Made by a program: the position numbers and the translations under genes | Shown: positions 26,401-36,041 of the stretch, in pieces | How positions within the stretch are numbered: the stretch's first letter is position 1 | How the letters are laid out: every line of letters starts with the position of its first letter | Notes under the pieces: generated by a model | Database searches by the model: none | Seen by the model: the letters and a program-made list of their open reading frames with translations, nothing else | Told to the model about the DNA's origin: nothing | Assembly (NCBI GenBank): GCA_013347225.1 | Contig: CP054595.1 | Location: forward strand, 4,708,415 to 4,772,414 | DNA length: 64,000 nt | Direction of reading: 5' to 3' | Source of the DNA: Candidatus Accumulibacter similis | GTDB taxonomy: Bacteria > Pseudomonadota > Gammaproteobacteria > Burkholderiales > Rhodocyclaceae

Positions 26401-28322
26401 GCCACGTAGCTCCTGAGCTCTTCCGCAACATCGGCCGGGTCACGCCGGTCGAGGTAGATGCGGCTCCACACCTCGAGGTTGAGCAGCGCCAACAGGATAT
26501 CGGTGCCATCGATCCGGTTGGCGTCATGGTCGGCGATCAGCCGTGCCACCAGCGAGGAATGAAAAAGGCCGCGCGCATCGACGACCGCCGGGGCCAGCAG
26601 GCGGCGCAGGAGCGGCGCCAGTTCGCGCTTCAACCAGGCACCCATCGGGGTACCGAAGCCGCGCTTCTGGCGATTGAGGATGTCGTCCGGCAGCAGGTCC
26701 GTCAGGGCCAGCTTCAGCAGGCTCTTCAGCCGACCGTCGCGCAATTTGACCGAAGCCGGGATCGCTGCCGCCAGTTCAACGAGCTGGTGATCCAGCAGCG
26801 GCACGCGGCACTCGAGCGACACCGCCATGCTCATCTTGTCGGTCAGCAGCAGCAGATCGTCCGGCAGTTGCGTTTCCGCATCGACGGCAAACATGCGGTT
26901 CAGCTCGTCGTCATTGCCGGCCGCAGCGAAGGCGCGCGTCAGCGGATCCGCGGCGTGGCCGGGTGGCTGGATCAACAGGGCAGCCACGGCATGCCGGTCG
27001 AGAACCTGCAGGTAGCTGCGATAGCGCTCGTCGGCACTCATCCCGGCCGAGGCGATGAAGCCCTTCGCCAGGCGCAGCCGGTTGAGCAGACCGGCGTGCC
27101 GGTCGGCGGGCAGGCGTGCGGCAACCAGACTCGCCAGGCTGCGCAGCCATGCCGGCAGCTTGCGATAGCGCCTGGCATAGTGCCCGCCGAGGTAGCGCCG
27201 GTAGCCGCCGAACAGTTCGTCGCCGCCGACCCCGGACAGGATCACCTTGACATCCTCGCGCGCGAACTCGGAGACGAGGAAGGTGGTGATGAAGGCGGTA
27301 TCGGACAATGGTTCGTCCATGTGCCACAGGAGCCTGGGCAGCAGCGAAACGACATCCGGGCGGACAAGGATCTCGCGGTGCTCGGTGGCAAAGAGCTCAG
27401 CCACCCGGCGCGCGTAGGGGAGCTCGTTGTACAGGGCCTCGGCCTCGCCGCCGGCAAAACCGATGGCGTAGGTCCGGATCGGCTGCTCCGAATGGCGGGC
27501 CATCAGGCCGACGACGGCACTCGAATCGACGCCCCCGGAAAGGAAAGCGCCGATCGGCACGTCGCTGACCATCTGCATGCGCACCGACTCGTCGAGCTGC
27601 ACCCGTACGCGGTCGCACCATTCGCTTTCGGATACGCCCGGCGTACAGCGGTCGGGCAGGCGCCAATAGCGCCACTCGCGCACCTGACCCGCCTCGACCG
27701 CCAGCAGTGTCGCCGGCGGCAGCTTGCGGATGCCCTGGAAGATGCAACCGGGTGCGGCAACGTAACCGAGGTGCAGGTAGCCGGCCAGCACCCCGCGATC
27801 GAGCTCGGCGCTGATGCCGGGCAACGCCAGCAGGGCCTTCGCTTCGCTGGCAAAGGCCAGCCGCTGCCAGTCGTGCAGAACATACAGGGGCTTCACCCCC
27901 AGTCGGTCACGCCCGATCAACAACCGGTGCCGACGCGCGTCCCAAAGGGCGAAATCGAACATCCCGTTCAGCCGCTGGATGAACTCGTCGCCCTCGGCGT
28001 CATAGAGGTGGATGAGCACTTCGCAGTCGGAGCCGGTCTTGAATCGGTAGCCCTTCTCCTGCAACTCGCGACGCAACTCGCGGTAGTTGTAGATCTCGCC
28101 GTTGCATACCAGCCACAGGCTGCCGTCGGCGTTAGACAACGGCTGATGGCCACCGGCAAGGTCGATGATCGACAGGCGACGCATGGCGATGCCGCAGGGG
28201 CCATCGAGATGGCTGCCTTCGTCGTCTGGACCGCGATGCCGGGTGCGATCACCCATGGCGGAGAGAAGCCCGGGCTCGACGCTCAACCCGTCAAAACGAT
28301 AGATGCCGTGAATGCCACACAC
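26397..28322 (-). CDS. asparagine-synthetase-type glutamine amidotransferase
   Basis: 641 residues. The protein starts at a GTG codon followed at once by Cys-Gly-Ile, so cysteine 2 is the glutaminase nucleophile after methionine removal. HRGPDDEG and CNGEIYNYREL complete the glutaminase site. The synthetase domain has AFLSGGVDSSAV near residue 265 and GVGGDELFGGYRRY near 360. It should transfer ammonia from glutamine to an activated carboxylate. With the uronate dehydrogenase two genes downstream, amidation of a uronic acid carboxyl, as for WbpS of Pseudomonas O-antigens, is the favoured reading. Peptidic or amino-acid acceptors remain possible. Confidence 0.9.
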   Translation of the reverse strand: MCGIHGIYRFDGLSVEPGLLSAMGDRTRHRGPDDEGSHLDGPCGIAMRRLSIIDLAGGHQPLSNADGSLWLVCNGEIYNYRELRRELQEKGYRFKTGSDCEVLIHLYDAEGDEFIQRLNGMFDFALWDARRHRLLIGRDRLGVKPLYVLHDWQRLAFASEAKALLALPGISAELDRGVLAGYLHLGYVAAPGCIFQGIRKLPPATLLAVEAGQVREWRYWRLPDRCTPGVSESEWCDRVRVQLDESVRMQMVSDVPIGAFLSGGVDSSAVVGLMARHSEQPIRTYAIGFAGGEAEALYNELPYARRVAELFATEHREILVRPDVVSLLPRLLWHMDEPLSDTAFITTFLVSEFAREDVKVILSGVGGDELFGGYRRYLGGHYARRYRKLPAWLRSLASLVAARLPADRHAGLLNRLRLAKGFIASAGMSADERYRSYLQVLDRHAVAALLIQPPGHAADPLTRAFAAAGNDDELNRMFAVDAETQLPDDLLLLTDKMSMAVSLECRVPLLDHQLVELAAAIPASVKLRDGRLKSLLKLALTDLLPDDILNRQKRGFGTPMGAWLKRELAPLLRRLLAPAVVDARGLFHSSLVARLIADHDANRIDGTDILLALLNLEVWSRIYLDRRDPADVAEELRSYVA

Positions 28323-28337
28323 GATGGAACCTCGCGC

Positions 28338-29549
28338 TCAGATTGATGGGCTGCGACCGTAGCGGGCCAGAGCCCGCCGGTAGACCTCGCGATAACGCGC
28401 CACGCTGGTCGCCCAGGTTCGCTCGACCTCGACGAACTGGCGCGCCTGCCGGCGGATTTCCGGCCAGCGCTGGCGCTTGGCAAGCAGTTCGTCGATGGCC
28501 GCTGCCAAGGAACCCGCATCCCCGGCACGAAAGAGGAAGCCGGTCTCGCCGTGGCGGATGAGCTCGCGGTGGCCGCCAACGTCGGAAGCGACCAGCATCC
28601 GCCCCTGTGCCATCGCCTCGAGCGGCTTCAACGGCGTCACCAGCTCGGTCAGCCGGATCGGCAGGCGCGGGTAAGCCAGGATGTCGATCAGTCCGTAGTA
28701 ACGTTGCACGTCCGCATGCGGAACCCGACCGGTGAAGATGACCTGCTGCGCGATGCCGGCCGCTGTCGCCTGTGCCCGCAGGTTGCTTTCCTGCGGCCCG
28801 CCACCAACCAGCAGCACGCGCAGTTGCGGATGGCGAGGCAGCAGCAGGCAAGCCGCCTCGAGCAGCAGGTCGAGTCCTTCATAGCCGTAGAACGAACCAG
28901 CGAAACCGACGACCGTCGCGCCATCGAGGCCAAGCGACCGCCGCAAGGCGGAATCCGGTTGCGCGTCAATTCGGAACAGCTCGACATCGACCGCATTCGG
29001 AATCACCGTGATGCGCTCGGGCGAGATGCCGCGGCCGGCAATGTCTGCGTGCAGTCCCTGACAGATCGTCGTCACCTCGTCGGCCTGACGCAAGGCGAAG
29101 CTCTCGAGCGCCCGCGACGCGCGGTAGCGCAGGCTGCCGGCGCGAGTCGTCCCGTGGTCAACCGCCGCGTCCTCCCACGAGGCGCGCATTTCGTAGACCA
29201 CCGGCAGGCGCTGGCGCCGGCCGACCCACAGGCTGGGCAAGGCGTTGAGTACCGGCGAGTGGGCGTGGATCAGGTCCGGCGCGGTGGCACCCACCACTTG
29301 CTGCAGGCGCGCCGCGGTCAGCCGCATCTGCGGCAGCAGGCCGCAGCCCGGCGCGCTCGGCGTGCGGTGAAACAGCCAGCCGTCGACCTCCTCGCACAGG
29401 GCATCGCTGGCGCCCTGCTTGGGCGTCGTCAGATGCACCGTCTGCCAGCCGAGAGCCTGCTGCTCGCGCAGGATGGCCAGCGTGCGAAAACTGTAGCCGC
29501 TGTGCAGCGGCAGCGAGTGGTCGAGGACGTGCAGGATGCGCAAGCTCAT
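28338..29549 (-). CDS. glycosyltransferase of the XrtA locus (stp3 / Daro_2409 type)
   Basis: A 403-residue GT4-like glycosyltransferase. RILHVLDHSLPLHSGYSFRT is the diagnostic N-terminus of the exosortase-A-associated glycosyltransferase (Daro_2409 family in my memory). VVGFAGSFYGYEGLDLLLEA lies near residue 215 and RLTELVTPLKPLEAMAQGRM near 310. The ATG at 29549 overlaps the second amidotransferase stop (ATGA). It probably adds a sugar to the repeat unit at the cytoplasmic side. Confidence 0.92.
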   Translation of the reverse strand: MSLRILHVLDHSLPLHSGYSFRTLAILREQQALGWQTVHLTTPKQGASDALCEEVDGWLFHRTPSAPGCGLLPQMRLTAARLQQVVGATAPDLIHAHSPVLNALPSLWVGRRQRLPVVYEMRASWEDAAVDHGTTRAGSLRYRASRALESFALRQADEVTTICQGLHADIAGRGISPERITVIPNAVDVELFRIDAQPDSALRRSLGLDGATVVGFAGSFYGYEGLDLLLEAACLLLPRHPQLRVLLVGGGPQESNLRAQATAAGIAQQVIFTGRVPHADVQRYYGLIDILAYPRLPIRLTELVTPLKPLEAMAQGRMLVASDVGGHRELIRHGETGFLFRAGDAGSLAAAIDELLAKRQRWPEIRRQARQFVEVERTWATSVARYREVYRRALARYGRSPSI

Positions 29550-31486
29550 CGCGATGCGTCGACCACGGAGACCGCAGCGGGATGCTCGGCAGGCGGATCC
29601 ATGACGTTGCGCAGAAAAGCCTCGAACATCAGTATCGTCCACAAGGGCGCACTGTAGTCTCTTGCCCCCGACTGGTGCGCGTCAATCAGATGCCGCAGGT
29701 AGACCGGGTTGAACCAGCCGGTGGCAGCCAGACGCGGACCGAGCACCGCCTGCTGCACGCGTTCCCGCAGCGGGCCGCGGAACCAGCGCGCGAGCGGCAC
29801 GGCGAAACCCATCTTGGGGCGGAACAGGATGTCCTGCGGCAGGCGAGGCTTCATGGCTTCCTTCAGGAGGAATTTCCCCTCCTGGCCGCGCACCTTGAGC
29901 GACGAGGGCAGAGTCGCCATCCACTCGACCAGTTCGTGGTCCATCAGCGGCTCGCGAACCTCCAGCGAATGTGCCATGCTGGCACGGTCCACCTTGGTGT
30001 TGATGTCGCCGACGAGGTACGTCTTGAGGTCGAGGTATTGGATCAGGGCCAGAGGATCATCGGTACCGGCACGCTCGGCGTGCCGGCGAAAGACCTCCTG
30101 TGCGCTGTAGCCGCCGGCCTCGCGGCGGAAGCGATCGGTAAACAGCTCGCGGCGCATCGGGTCACGCAGGATCGACATGGCGTGGAAATAGCCGCCGACG
30201 GTCGTTCGCGCCATGCCCTCGAAAGTCGTCTTGGCGCGAAACATGCGGGGCGCCCAGTCGGCTTTCGGGTAGGCGCGACCGAGCAGGCCGAAGAGCGGCC
30301 GCCGCACCCCATACGGCAACGCTGTGCGCAGACGCTCTTCCATCAGGTGCAGGCGGTAACGGCGATAGCCGCCAAAGGTCTCGTCGCCGCCGTCGCCGGA
30401 AAGCGCCACCGTCACATGCCGGCGCGCCAGTTGGCAGACGCGGTAGGTGGGAATCGCTGAACTGTCGGCATACGGCTCGTCATACAGCCGGGCCAGCGTA
30501 TCGATCAGATCGAAGTCATCGCTGGCGACGAGGTCACAGTGATGATTGGTCCGGTAGCGGTCGGCGACCTTTTGCGCGAAGGCGGCTTCGTTGTACGCGG
30601 GATCATCGAAAGCGATCGAGCAGGTGTTCACCGGTGCCGACGACAGACCCGCCATCAGGGCGACAACGGCGCTCGAATCGACGCCTCCGGAGAGAAAGGC
30701 ACCGAGTGGCACTTCGGCGATCATGCGCAGGCGAATCGACTCGGCGAGCCGCTCGTCGAGCTGCGCACAGGCATCTGCCAGCGAGACGCGGCTTTCGAGA
30801 CTGAAGCGCACGTCCCAGTACCCCTTCGGCTCGGCCAATGGCGTTCCCCGGCGCAGGGTCAGCGTGTGCGCCGGCGGCAGCTTCCTTGCCTGGCGGAATA
30901 TCGTTCGCGGCTCGGCGACATAACCCAGGGCGAAGTATTCCTCGACCGCCAGCGGGTCTATCTCGCGTGCCAGGCCACCATGCGCCAGCAGGGACTTGAG
31001 CTCGGAGCCGAAGAGGAAGGTTCCGTCGGGCAGGAGTGCATAGTACAGCGGCTTGACCGCCAGCCGGTCGCGCGCCAGAAAGAGCGTCTGGCGGTTGCGA
31101 TCCCAGAGCGCAAAGGCGAACATGCCGCGAAAGCGACGCACGCAGTCCTCGCCCCACGACTCCCAAGCGTGCACGATGACCTCGGTATCGCTGCGCGTAT
31201 GAAAACGGTGACCGAGCGCCAGCAACTCGGGAATCAACTCCTGGTAGTTGTAGATCTCGCCGTTGAACACCACACAGACGCTCTCGTCCTCGTTGTAGAG
31301 CGGCTGTTGCCCGGTGGACAGGTCGATGATCGACAGCCTCCGGTGACCAAGGCCGAGCCCAGGCTCGATGTGCAGGCCACCCTCATCCGGGCCCCGATGG
31401 TGCTGCGATTCGTTCATCCGCACAAGCACCGCACGATCAACTTCGCGCTGGCTACGGGTATCGAAAATTCCGGTAATGCCGCACAT
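29546..31486 (-). CDS. XrtA-system-associated amidotransferase 1
   Basis: 646 residues. The start MCGITGIFDTRSQREVDRA with cysteine 2, HRGPDEGG and FNGEIYNYQEL form a full glutaminase domain. AFLSGGVDSSAVVALMAG near residue 265 and SGDGGDETFGGYRRYR near 375 form the ATP-pyrophosphatase site. The composition matches the amidotransferase that is a constant partner of XrtA (TIGR03108 type). It should amidate a carboxylate using glutamine nitrogen, in the cytoplasm. An ATG start lies at 31486, with 81 bases to the preceding gene. It differs in sequence from the neighbouring amidotransferase at 26397-28322, so the two probably have different acceptors. Confidence 0.93.
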   Translation of the reverse strand: MCGITGIFDTRSQREVDRAVLVRMNESQHHRGPDEGGLHIEPGLGLGHRRLSIIDLSTGQQPLYNEDESVCVVFNGEIYNYQELIPELLALGHRFHTRSDTEVIVHAWESWGEDCVRRFRGMFAFALWDRNRQTLFLARDRLAVKPLYYALLPDGTFLFGSELKSLLAHGGLAREIDPLAVEEYFALGYVAEPRTIFRQARKLPPAHTLTLRRGTPLAEPKGYWDVRFSLESRVSLADACAQLDERLAESIRLRMIAEVPLGAFLSGGVDSSAVVALMAGLSSAPVNTCSIAFDDPAYNEAAFAQKVADRYRTNHHCDLVASDDFDLIDTLARLYDEPYADSSAIPTYRVCQLARRHVTVALSGDGGDETFGGYRRYRLHLMEERLRTALPYGVRRPLFGLLGRAYPKADWAPRMFRAKTTFEGMARTTVGGYFHAMSILRDPMRRELFTDRFRREAGGYSAQEVFRRHAERAGTDDPLALIQYLDLKTYLVGDINTKVDRASMAHSLEVREPLMDHELVEWMATLPSSLKVRGQEGKFLLKEAMKPRLPQDILFRPKMGFAVPLARWFRGPLRERVQQAVLGPRLAATGWFNPVYLRHLIDAHQSGARDYSAPLWTILMFEAFLRNVMDPPAEHPAAVSVVDASR

Positions 31487-31567
31487 ATCGAATATCTATT
31501 CTCTCGTGGTCAAAATAGAGCCGCCAGCAATTCACCAGCAGCGACCGCTGTGGTCAGCAACGAAGTC

Positions 31568-32785
31568 TCAACCGCCATCGGCCGGCCCCGCGCCGCAATT
31601 CGGCCGACGGCTGGCAAGCGTCACTGCAGCCTGTTGGCGCCGATCGCAGAACTCCTCGTAGACCGACTGGTAGTTGGCCAGCATCGTTGCGAGGCTGAAG
31701 CGGGCGACGGCGATTTCCCGCGCTGCACTCCCGTGCCGCCGGCGCAAGCGCGGATCGGCAAGATACTGCCGCAGCAGGTCGCTCAGTCCGGCAACGTCTC
31801 GCGGCTGAAAGAGGCGACCGCTGAGGTGATCGGCCACCAGTTCGACGTTGCCGCCCGTTGCCGTCGCAAGCAGTGGCAAACCCGTGGCCATTGCTTCCAG
31901 GAGCGTGTTCGAAATCCCCTCGGCGAGAGACGGCAGGACGAAGAGGTCCAGAGACTGCAGCAACTCGCGGACGTTGCTGACCGCACCAGGGAACCAGGTC
32001 AGTGACGAAACCCCAAGTTCGGCTGCCAGGCTGCGCAGTGATTCGCGCAACGGTCCATCGCCGACGATCACCAGCCGCGCACGCGACGCGCTCGTATCGC
32101 CTTCCCCTACCAGGCGGGCGAAGGCGCGCAGCAGCGTGGCCTGGTCCTTGACCGCCTGCAGCCGTCCCACCGTTCCGATGAGCACGCAGCCAGGAACGGC
32201 AAAGCCTGCCGGCAGCGACTGCCAGCGCTCGGCATGGGTGGCCGGGGCGTAGCGCACGGTATCGACACCGTTGACGATCTGAGTGACCCGGCCTGACGCA
32301 ATACCGACCCGATTGACAAGGTAATCCCTGAGTTCTGCCGACACGGTGATGTAGCGGTCGACCAGGGGTGCATGCAGGCGGCGCAGCAGCGCCGGCTTGA
32401 ACCGCTGCCCGGCAAGATCGTCGACGTCCCAGCCGTGCTCGCCATGAAGGCAATGCGGCACGCCTGCCAGCTTGGCCGGCAACAACGCATCGAGCCCGGA
32501 CTGATTGCGTGAATGAACGATTGTCGGCTGCAGCTGGCGACACAAACGGAACAACCCATGTCGCAGCCGCCAGACGCCAACACGGGAGCGGTGCAAGGCG
32601 AACACGGGCGTGTCGGACCGCGTCAAGCGCAAGCGAAAGTCGGAAAAGTCCTCGACGCATGCAATCGCATGACGAAACCGGTATTCGGGGAGATGGTTGA
32701 TCAGATTGACCAAACCATTCTCCAGGCCACCGGTAGCCAGTTGATGGATCACGTGCAGGATCAGCGGCCGCGTCTCGGGCTTCAT
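31568..32785 (-). CDS. sugar transferase of the XrtA/PEP-CTERM locus (stp2 type)
   Basis: A 405-residue GT4 glycosyltransferase. PLILHVIHQLATGGLENGLV opens the protein, HSRNQSGLDALLPAKLAGVP lies near residue 92, and SLAEGISNTLLEAMATGLPL near 290 is the nucleotide-sugar site. It matches the stp2 sugar transferases specific to XrtA loci (TIGR03088 type). The ATG at 32785 is used; the frame to 32899 adds cysteine-rich, non-family residues. It is the first gene after the 533-base gap that follows xrtA. Confidence 0.92.
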   Translation of the reverse strand: MKPETRPLILHVIHQLATGGLENGLVNLINHLPEYRFRHAIACVEDFSDFRLRLTRSDTPVFALHRSRVGVWRLRHGLFRLCRQLQPTIVHSRNQSGLDALLPAKLAGVPHCLHGEHGWDVDDLAGQRFKPALLRRLHAPLVDRYITVSAELRDYLVNRVGIASGRVTQIVNGVDTVRYAPATHAERWQSLPAGFAVPGCVLIGTVGRLQAVKDQATLLRAFARLVGEGDTSASRARLVIVGDGPLRESLRSLAAELGVSSLTWFPGAVSNVRELLQSLDLFVLPSLAEGISNTLLEAMATGLPLLATATGGNVELVADHLSGRLFQPRDVAGLSDLLRQYLADPRLRRRHGSAAREIAVARFSLATMLANYQSVYEEFCDRRQQAAVTLASRRPNCGAGPADGG

Positions 32786-33318
32786 GTCAGCCCCACGCAC
32801 CGCGACAGTGGGACACCGACGACAGCTGCAAGCATCCCCGCTTGATCCCTTGGCGGTGCACTTGAAACCGGCCCACGCTGCCCTGCTTGTCGCCACCACA
32901 GACTGCAGTACTGAGGTCGGCCGCCAGGACCAGCGGCAGGTGCTCGCACGGCATCATCGGCCTGGGCTGCTTGCCGCACCGGCCGTCTGGCGCGCAGCAG
33001 CGGTTTCTGGTGACCAAGCGTTTCTGATTGTCCATTGCCCCAGTCGATATCCCCAGTGACGCTGCCGCAGCGGATGGCCGGGAAACCAAGCAGCAGCCAA
33101 TTCCGCAACCAGCTCGCCGGCACACGCTGGCGGCAGGCAACCCCATCGCGTTGCCTCTCCGCGACCGCGCTCCGCGGACAGGCTCTCATCCCCAGCAGGC
33201 TGGCGATCGCTCGCGCGGCTCGTCACCGCCAGCCAGTGTGCGAATCATCCCTCGCCGTGCCATCGCCTGCCGTGTCATTGTTCACGATCGGCAGCCGGCA
33301 GCCCCCCGTTGCAGGCGT
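32786..33318. other. 533-base gap between xrtA and the glycosyltransferase series
   Basis: No frame here has a recognisable protein family or a consistent start with a ribosome-binding site. I saw no convincing hairpin with a T-run and no clear -35/-10 pair. It separates the XrtA core from the glycosyltransferase and amidotransferase series on the same strand, so it may hold a processing site, a regulatory leader or a second promoter. Confidence 0.5.
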
Positions 33319-34872
33319 TCAGCGCCCGTCCGCTGTCTGCTGCAACGCGCTGCCGATCGCCTCTGCGGCCACGGCGACAAAGTCGGCGAGTGTCGCATCG
33401 GCCTCCCCAGGCCCGTCCTGCTGCGCAAACAGGATGACCACTGCGGAATCGTCACCGTGACCGCTGAGGCGCGACAGCGCCGTGTAGACCTTGGCGATGG
33501 CCTCACTGGAAGTCCAGCGGCCATTGATCCAGTACCATTGCCAGACCAGCAGGCGCGCGCTTTCGAGACCACGCAACTCGGCGGTGCGAATCCTTACTGG
33601 CTGCCGGTTCAACGATATCTCCCTGACTCCGCCGGCGACCTTCGCCCATACCGGATCGCCGCTGGCCACCAGGACATTGGTCGAACTGACCAGCTTGCGC
33701 TGCTGGTCCTGGTTGCGATAGTAGGCGACGAAGAGCCCGACGCGCCGGCCATCGCGAGCGAACACAGCCTGCCGGAGCGCGTCGGCGCCGGCGAACCGCG
33801 GCTGCCAGTCGTATGGACCAGTCGCGTCGCCGTCCTGCCAACCGGCAATCGGGCCGAGAGACGCCAGGCTCTTCACCTCATGCACGGCGGCATGATCGAG
33901 TTGCCAGAGCACCAGGGGCCACAAGCCGGCTACCAGCACCGTCACCGATCCTGCCGCCAGCAGCGCAGCCGGGGACGGGCGCGAGGCAGTCACCGGCACC
34001 CTGACCGGCCCCTGTGGCAGCGTGTCATCCTCGCGCCAGCGGGCACCAATCCAGAACATCGCGAGAATGACGACGCCGAAGAAAACCCAGCCATACACCA
34101 GGTGGTCGACGCCGACCGCAAGCCTGTTGCCGGAAAGGTGACCGAGCATGACGATCATGTAGGCGCGCCCCCAGTTGGCAAGAACCGGCACGATGATCGA
34201 GACCAGGAAGAAGAGCAGGCGCCGCGAGAGCGAACGATAGGTGAGATAGGCGTACAGCGTTCCCACCGTGATCGAGGCGATGAGGTAGCGCACCCCACTG
34301 CAGGCCTCGACCACCGCCCAATTGCCGCTCGGAATCACCAGGTGCTGTCCCTCGCGGTACACCGGAATGCCGCTGAGCCGCAGGCCGGCGACCGTCGCAT
34401 CGGCAGTCCACTCCATCAGCTTGGGCTGCGTGAAATCGCCGAACGGAACGGCGAAGAAGAGGAACAGCAGCGGAAACGCAAGCCAGCGCGCGACCTGCCA
34501 GCCGACCAGCGCTGGCACGGCAAGAACCAGCATGGCCACCAGGGCAAACTGCGAGAGCGCGTTCACCGCCGCCACCTGCCCCACCAACCAGCCAAAACCC
34601 GCACCGCCGAGCAGGAAGACGGCCAGGTAGCTCGACCGTGGGGTCAGTGCGACGAGCCCCGCCCGCACCCGCCAGACCAGCCACACAGTGATCGGCGGCA
34701 CGATCATTCCATGCGCATAGGTATCCGAGCGCCACCAGATACTCGCCATCTCGCTTGCGGTTTCCCGAAAGAGCGCCAGAATGGTCAGCAGCACCACCAG
34801 GAGGGCCGGGCCTGCCACCCTCCAGCCAGGGTCGATCGCGGCAGCTGCGGAGCTTGTTTGGCGGGCAATCAT
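33319..34872 (-). CDS. xrtA: exosortase A with fused EpsI domain
   Basis: 517 residues. The N-terminal 280 residues hold about eight membrane segments and the exosortase catalytic triad: Cys191 in VVEACSGVRYL, Arg236 in NWGRAYMIV and His257 in GVDHLVYGW. The C-terminal 210 residues, from the hydrophobic segment near 290, form a periplasmic EpsI-like domain (FVAYYRNQDQQRKLVSSTNV, WYWINGRW). XrtA cleaves and transfers PEP-CTERM proteins at the inner membrane, probably to a glycan or lipid acceptor. In many loci EpsI follows as a domain or a gene. No PEP-CTERM substrate is in view. The ATG at 34872 lies 83 bases after the FemAB-like gene. Confidence 0.96.
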   Translation of the reverse strand: MIARQTSSAAAAIDPGWRVAGPALLVVLLTILALFRETASEMASIWWRSDTYAHGMIVPPITVWLVWRVRAGLVALTPRSSYLAVFLLGGAGFGWLVGQVAAVNALSQFALVAMLVLAVPALVGWQVARWLAFPLLFLFFAVPFGDFTQPKLMEWTADATVAGLRLSGIPVYREGQHLVIPSGNWAVVEACSGVRYLIASITVGTLYAYLTYRSLSRRLLFFLVSIIVPVLANWGRAYMIVMLGHLSGNRLAVGVDHLVYGWVFFGVVILAMFWIGARWREDDTLPQGPVRVPVTASRPSPAALLAAGSVTVLVAGLWPLVLWQLDHAAVHEVKSLASLGPIAGWQDGDATGPYDWQPRFAGADALRQAVFARDGRRVGLFVAYYRNQDQQRKLVSSTNVLVASGDPVWAKVAGGVREISLNRQPVRIRTAELRGLESARLLVWQWYWINGRWTSSEAIAKVYTALSRLSGHGDDSAVVILFAQQDGPGEADATLADFVAVAAEAIGSALQQTADGR

Positions 34873-34955
34873 GTGCGACTTTCAGCAGGCGTGGACGACG
34901 GAGAGGAAATGACCAGCTTGGAGCGGGGGCAACATCGGATCACACCCGTGCTCAC

Positions 34956-36041
34956 TCAACCGAGATTGCGAACGATGAACGGCCCCAGCCAGTTGGCCAC
35001 ACCAATCGGCAGCCGCCGCCAGGTGTTGATCAACAGGCGGTACTTGGCGTTCGCCGGGTTGTTCTGAGGTACCGCTTCGCGCCGGTAGAGACAATGCTCG
35101 TAGAACAGCGGCTCGGGCTCGAATCCCCAGTTCTTCTTGAAGGAGTAGGAGCCGGTATCCCGCTTGCTTCGTCCGTAGTCAAAAGTCTTCAGGCCACGCT
35201 CGCACGAACGGCGCAACAGCTCCCAATACTTGAAATCGTTGGCAGCCAGATCGCGTGCGGCAGGCTCGTCGCCAGCGTAATAGGGCAGGACCTCATCGCG
35301 GAAGTAGAAGCTGAGGACACTGCTCACCGGGCGACCCGCCTCATCAACCACGGTCATGATGTCGCAGCTGCCGGCAAAGACCTGCAGCAACCGGTCGAAA
35401 TAGCGCCGCGGCAAGGCTGGCGTGCCATGACGGTGGACGTTGTCGGCGTAGAGCGCGAAAAAGCGTCGGCTGTCGGAATCGATCTCGCTGCGCAGACCGC
35501 CCTTCATTCCCTTGCGCACCATCGCCCGCTGCTTGCGCGGTATTGCCAGCATGTTGGCTTCCACTTCCGGGGCGATGGCTCGCCGAAACCTGACGTAGAG
35601 GCTCTGCTGCGGCCAGTCCGGATGACGCTGGTGAACGTTTCGCAGTTCCAGATGGTCGACCCCGAGGCGCCGCGCCACGGCTTGCGCCTCCTCTTCAAGC
35701 AGATCGGCCGCCTGCGAGGTGGTGGCAGCGACCCCCCCGTAGACGGCGAAAGGCAGCGAGACCAACGCGTTGCCGAAAAGCAGGCTCTTCACCTGTGCCA
35801 ACGGCAGGACTGCCTCGATGCGCCCGGCACGTTCTGCATAGAGGAAGTGCGTTGGATGGCTGAAGACTTCAGCGACGATTCGCTGCCAGCCGGCACGATG
35901 AAAGAAGGTCGCCTGCGGGCACTCATCGACGAAAGCGTCCCAGCGCGCAACGGCTGCGGCATCGCCGACCTGCAGGCGCCTCACCACGAGCGGGGCCGTC
36001 GCGGCGGCGATTCTCGACACTTCCTCGCTCGTGGTTCTCAT
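34956..36041 (-). CDS. FemAB-like protein of the XrtA/PEP-CTERM system
   Basis: A 361-residue GNAT-fold protein of the FemAB group. Signatures include FHRAGWQRIVAEVFSHPTHF near residue 47 and FDYGRSKRDTGSYSFKKNWG near 305. FemAB proteins transfer amino acids from tRNA to peptide or lipid-linked acceptors. The exosortase-associated subfamily (TIGR03019 type) has unknown acceptors, but together with amidotransferases it suggests amino-acyl or amide decoration. The ATG at 36041 overlaps the deacetylase stop (ATGA). Confidence 0.93.
   Translation of the reverse strand: MRTTSEEVSRIAAATAPLVVRRLQVGDAAAVARWDAFVDECPQATFFHRAGWQRIVAEVFSHPTHFLYAERAGRIEAVLPLAQVKSLLFGNALVSLPFAVYGGVAATTSQAADLLEEEAQAVARRLGVDHLELRNVHQRHPDWPQQSLYVRFRRAIAPEVEANMLAIPRKQRAMVRKGMKGGLRSEIDSDSRRFFALYADNVHRHGTPALPRRYFDRLLQVFAGSCDIMTVVDEAGRPVSSVLSFYFRDEVLPYYAGDEPAARDLAANDFKYWELLRRSCERGLKTFDYGRSKRDTGSYSFKKNWGFEPEPLFYEHCLYRREAVPQNNPANAKYRLLINTWRRLPIGVANWLGPFIVRNLG

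Noticed and set aside
26526..28346. Long plus-strand frame opposite the amidotransferase at 26397-28322
   Set aside because: GC-rich antisense frame, Gln/Arg/His-rich and without any family signature; the opposite-strand amidotransferase has full motifs.
28551..29657. Plus-strand frame opposite the stp3-type glycosyltransferase
   Set aside because: Same reason: composition of an antisense frame of a high-GC gene; no ribosome-binding site.
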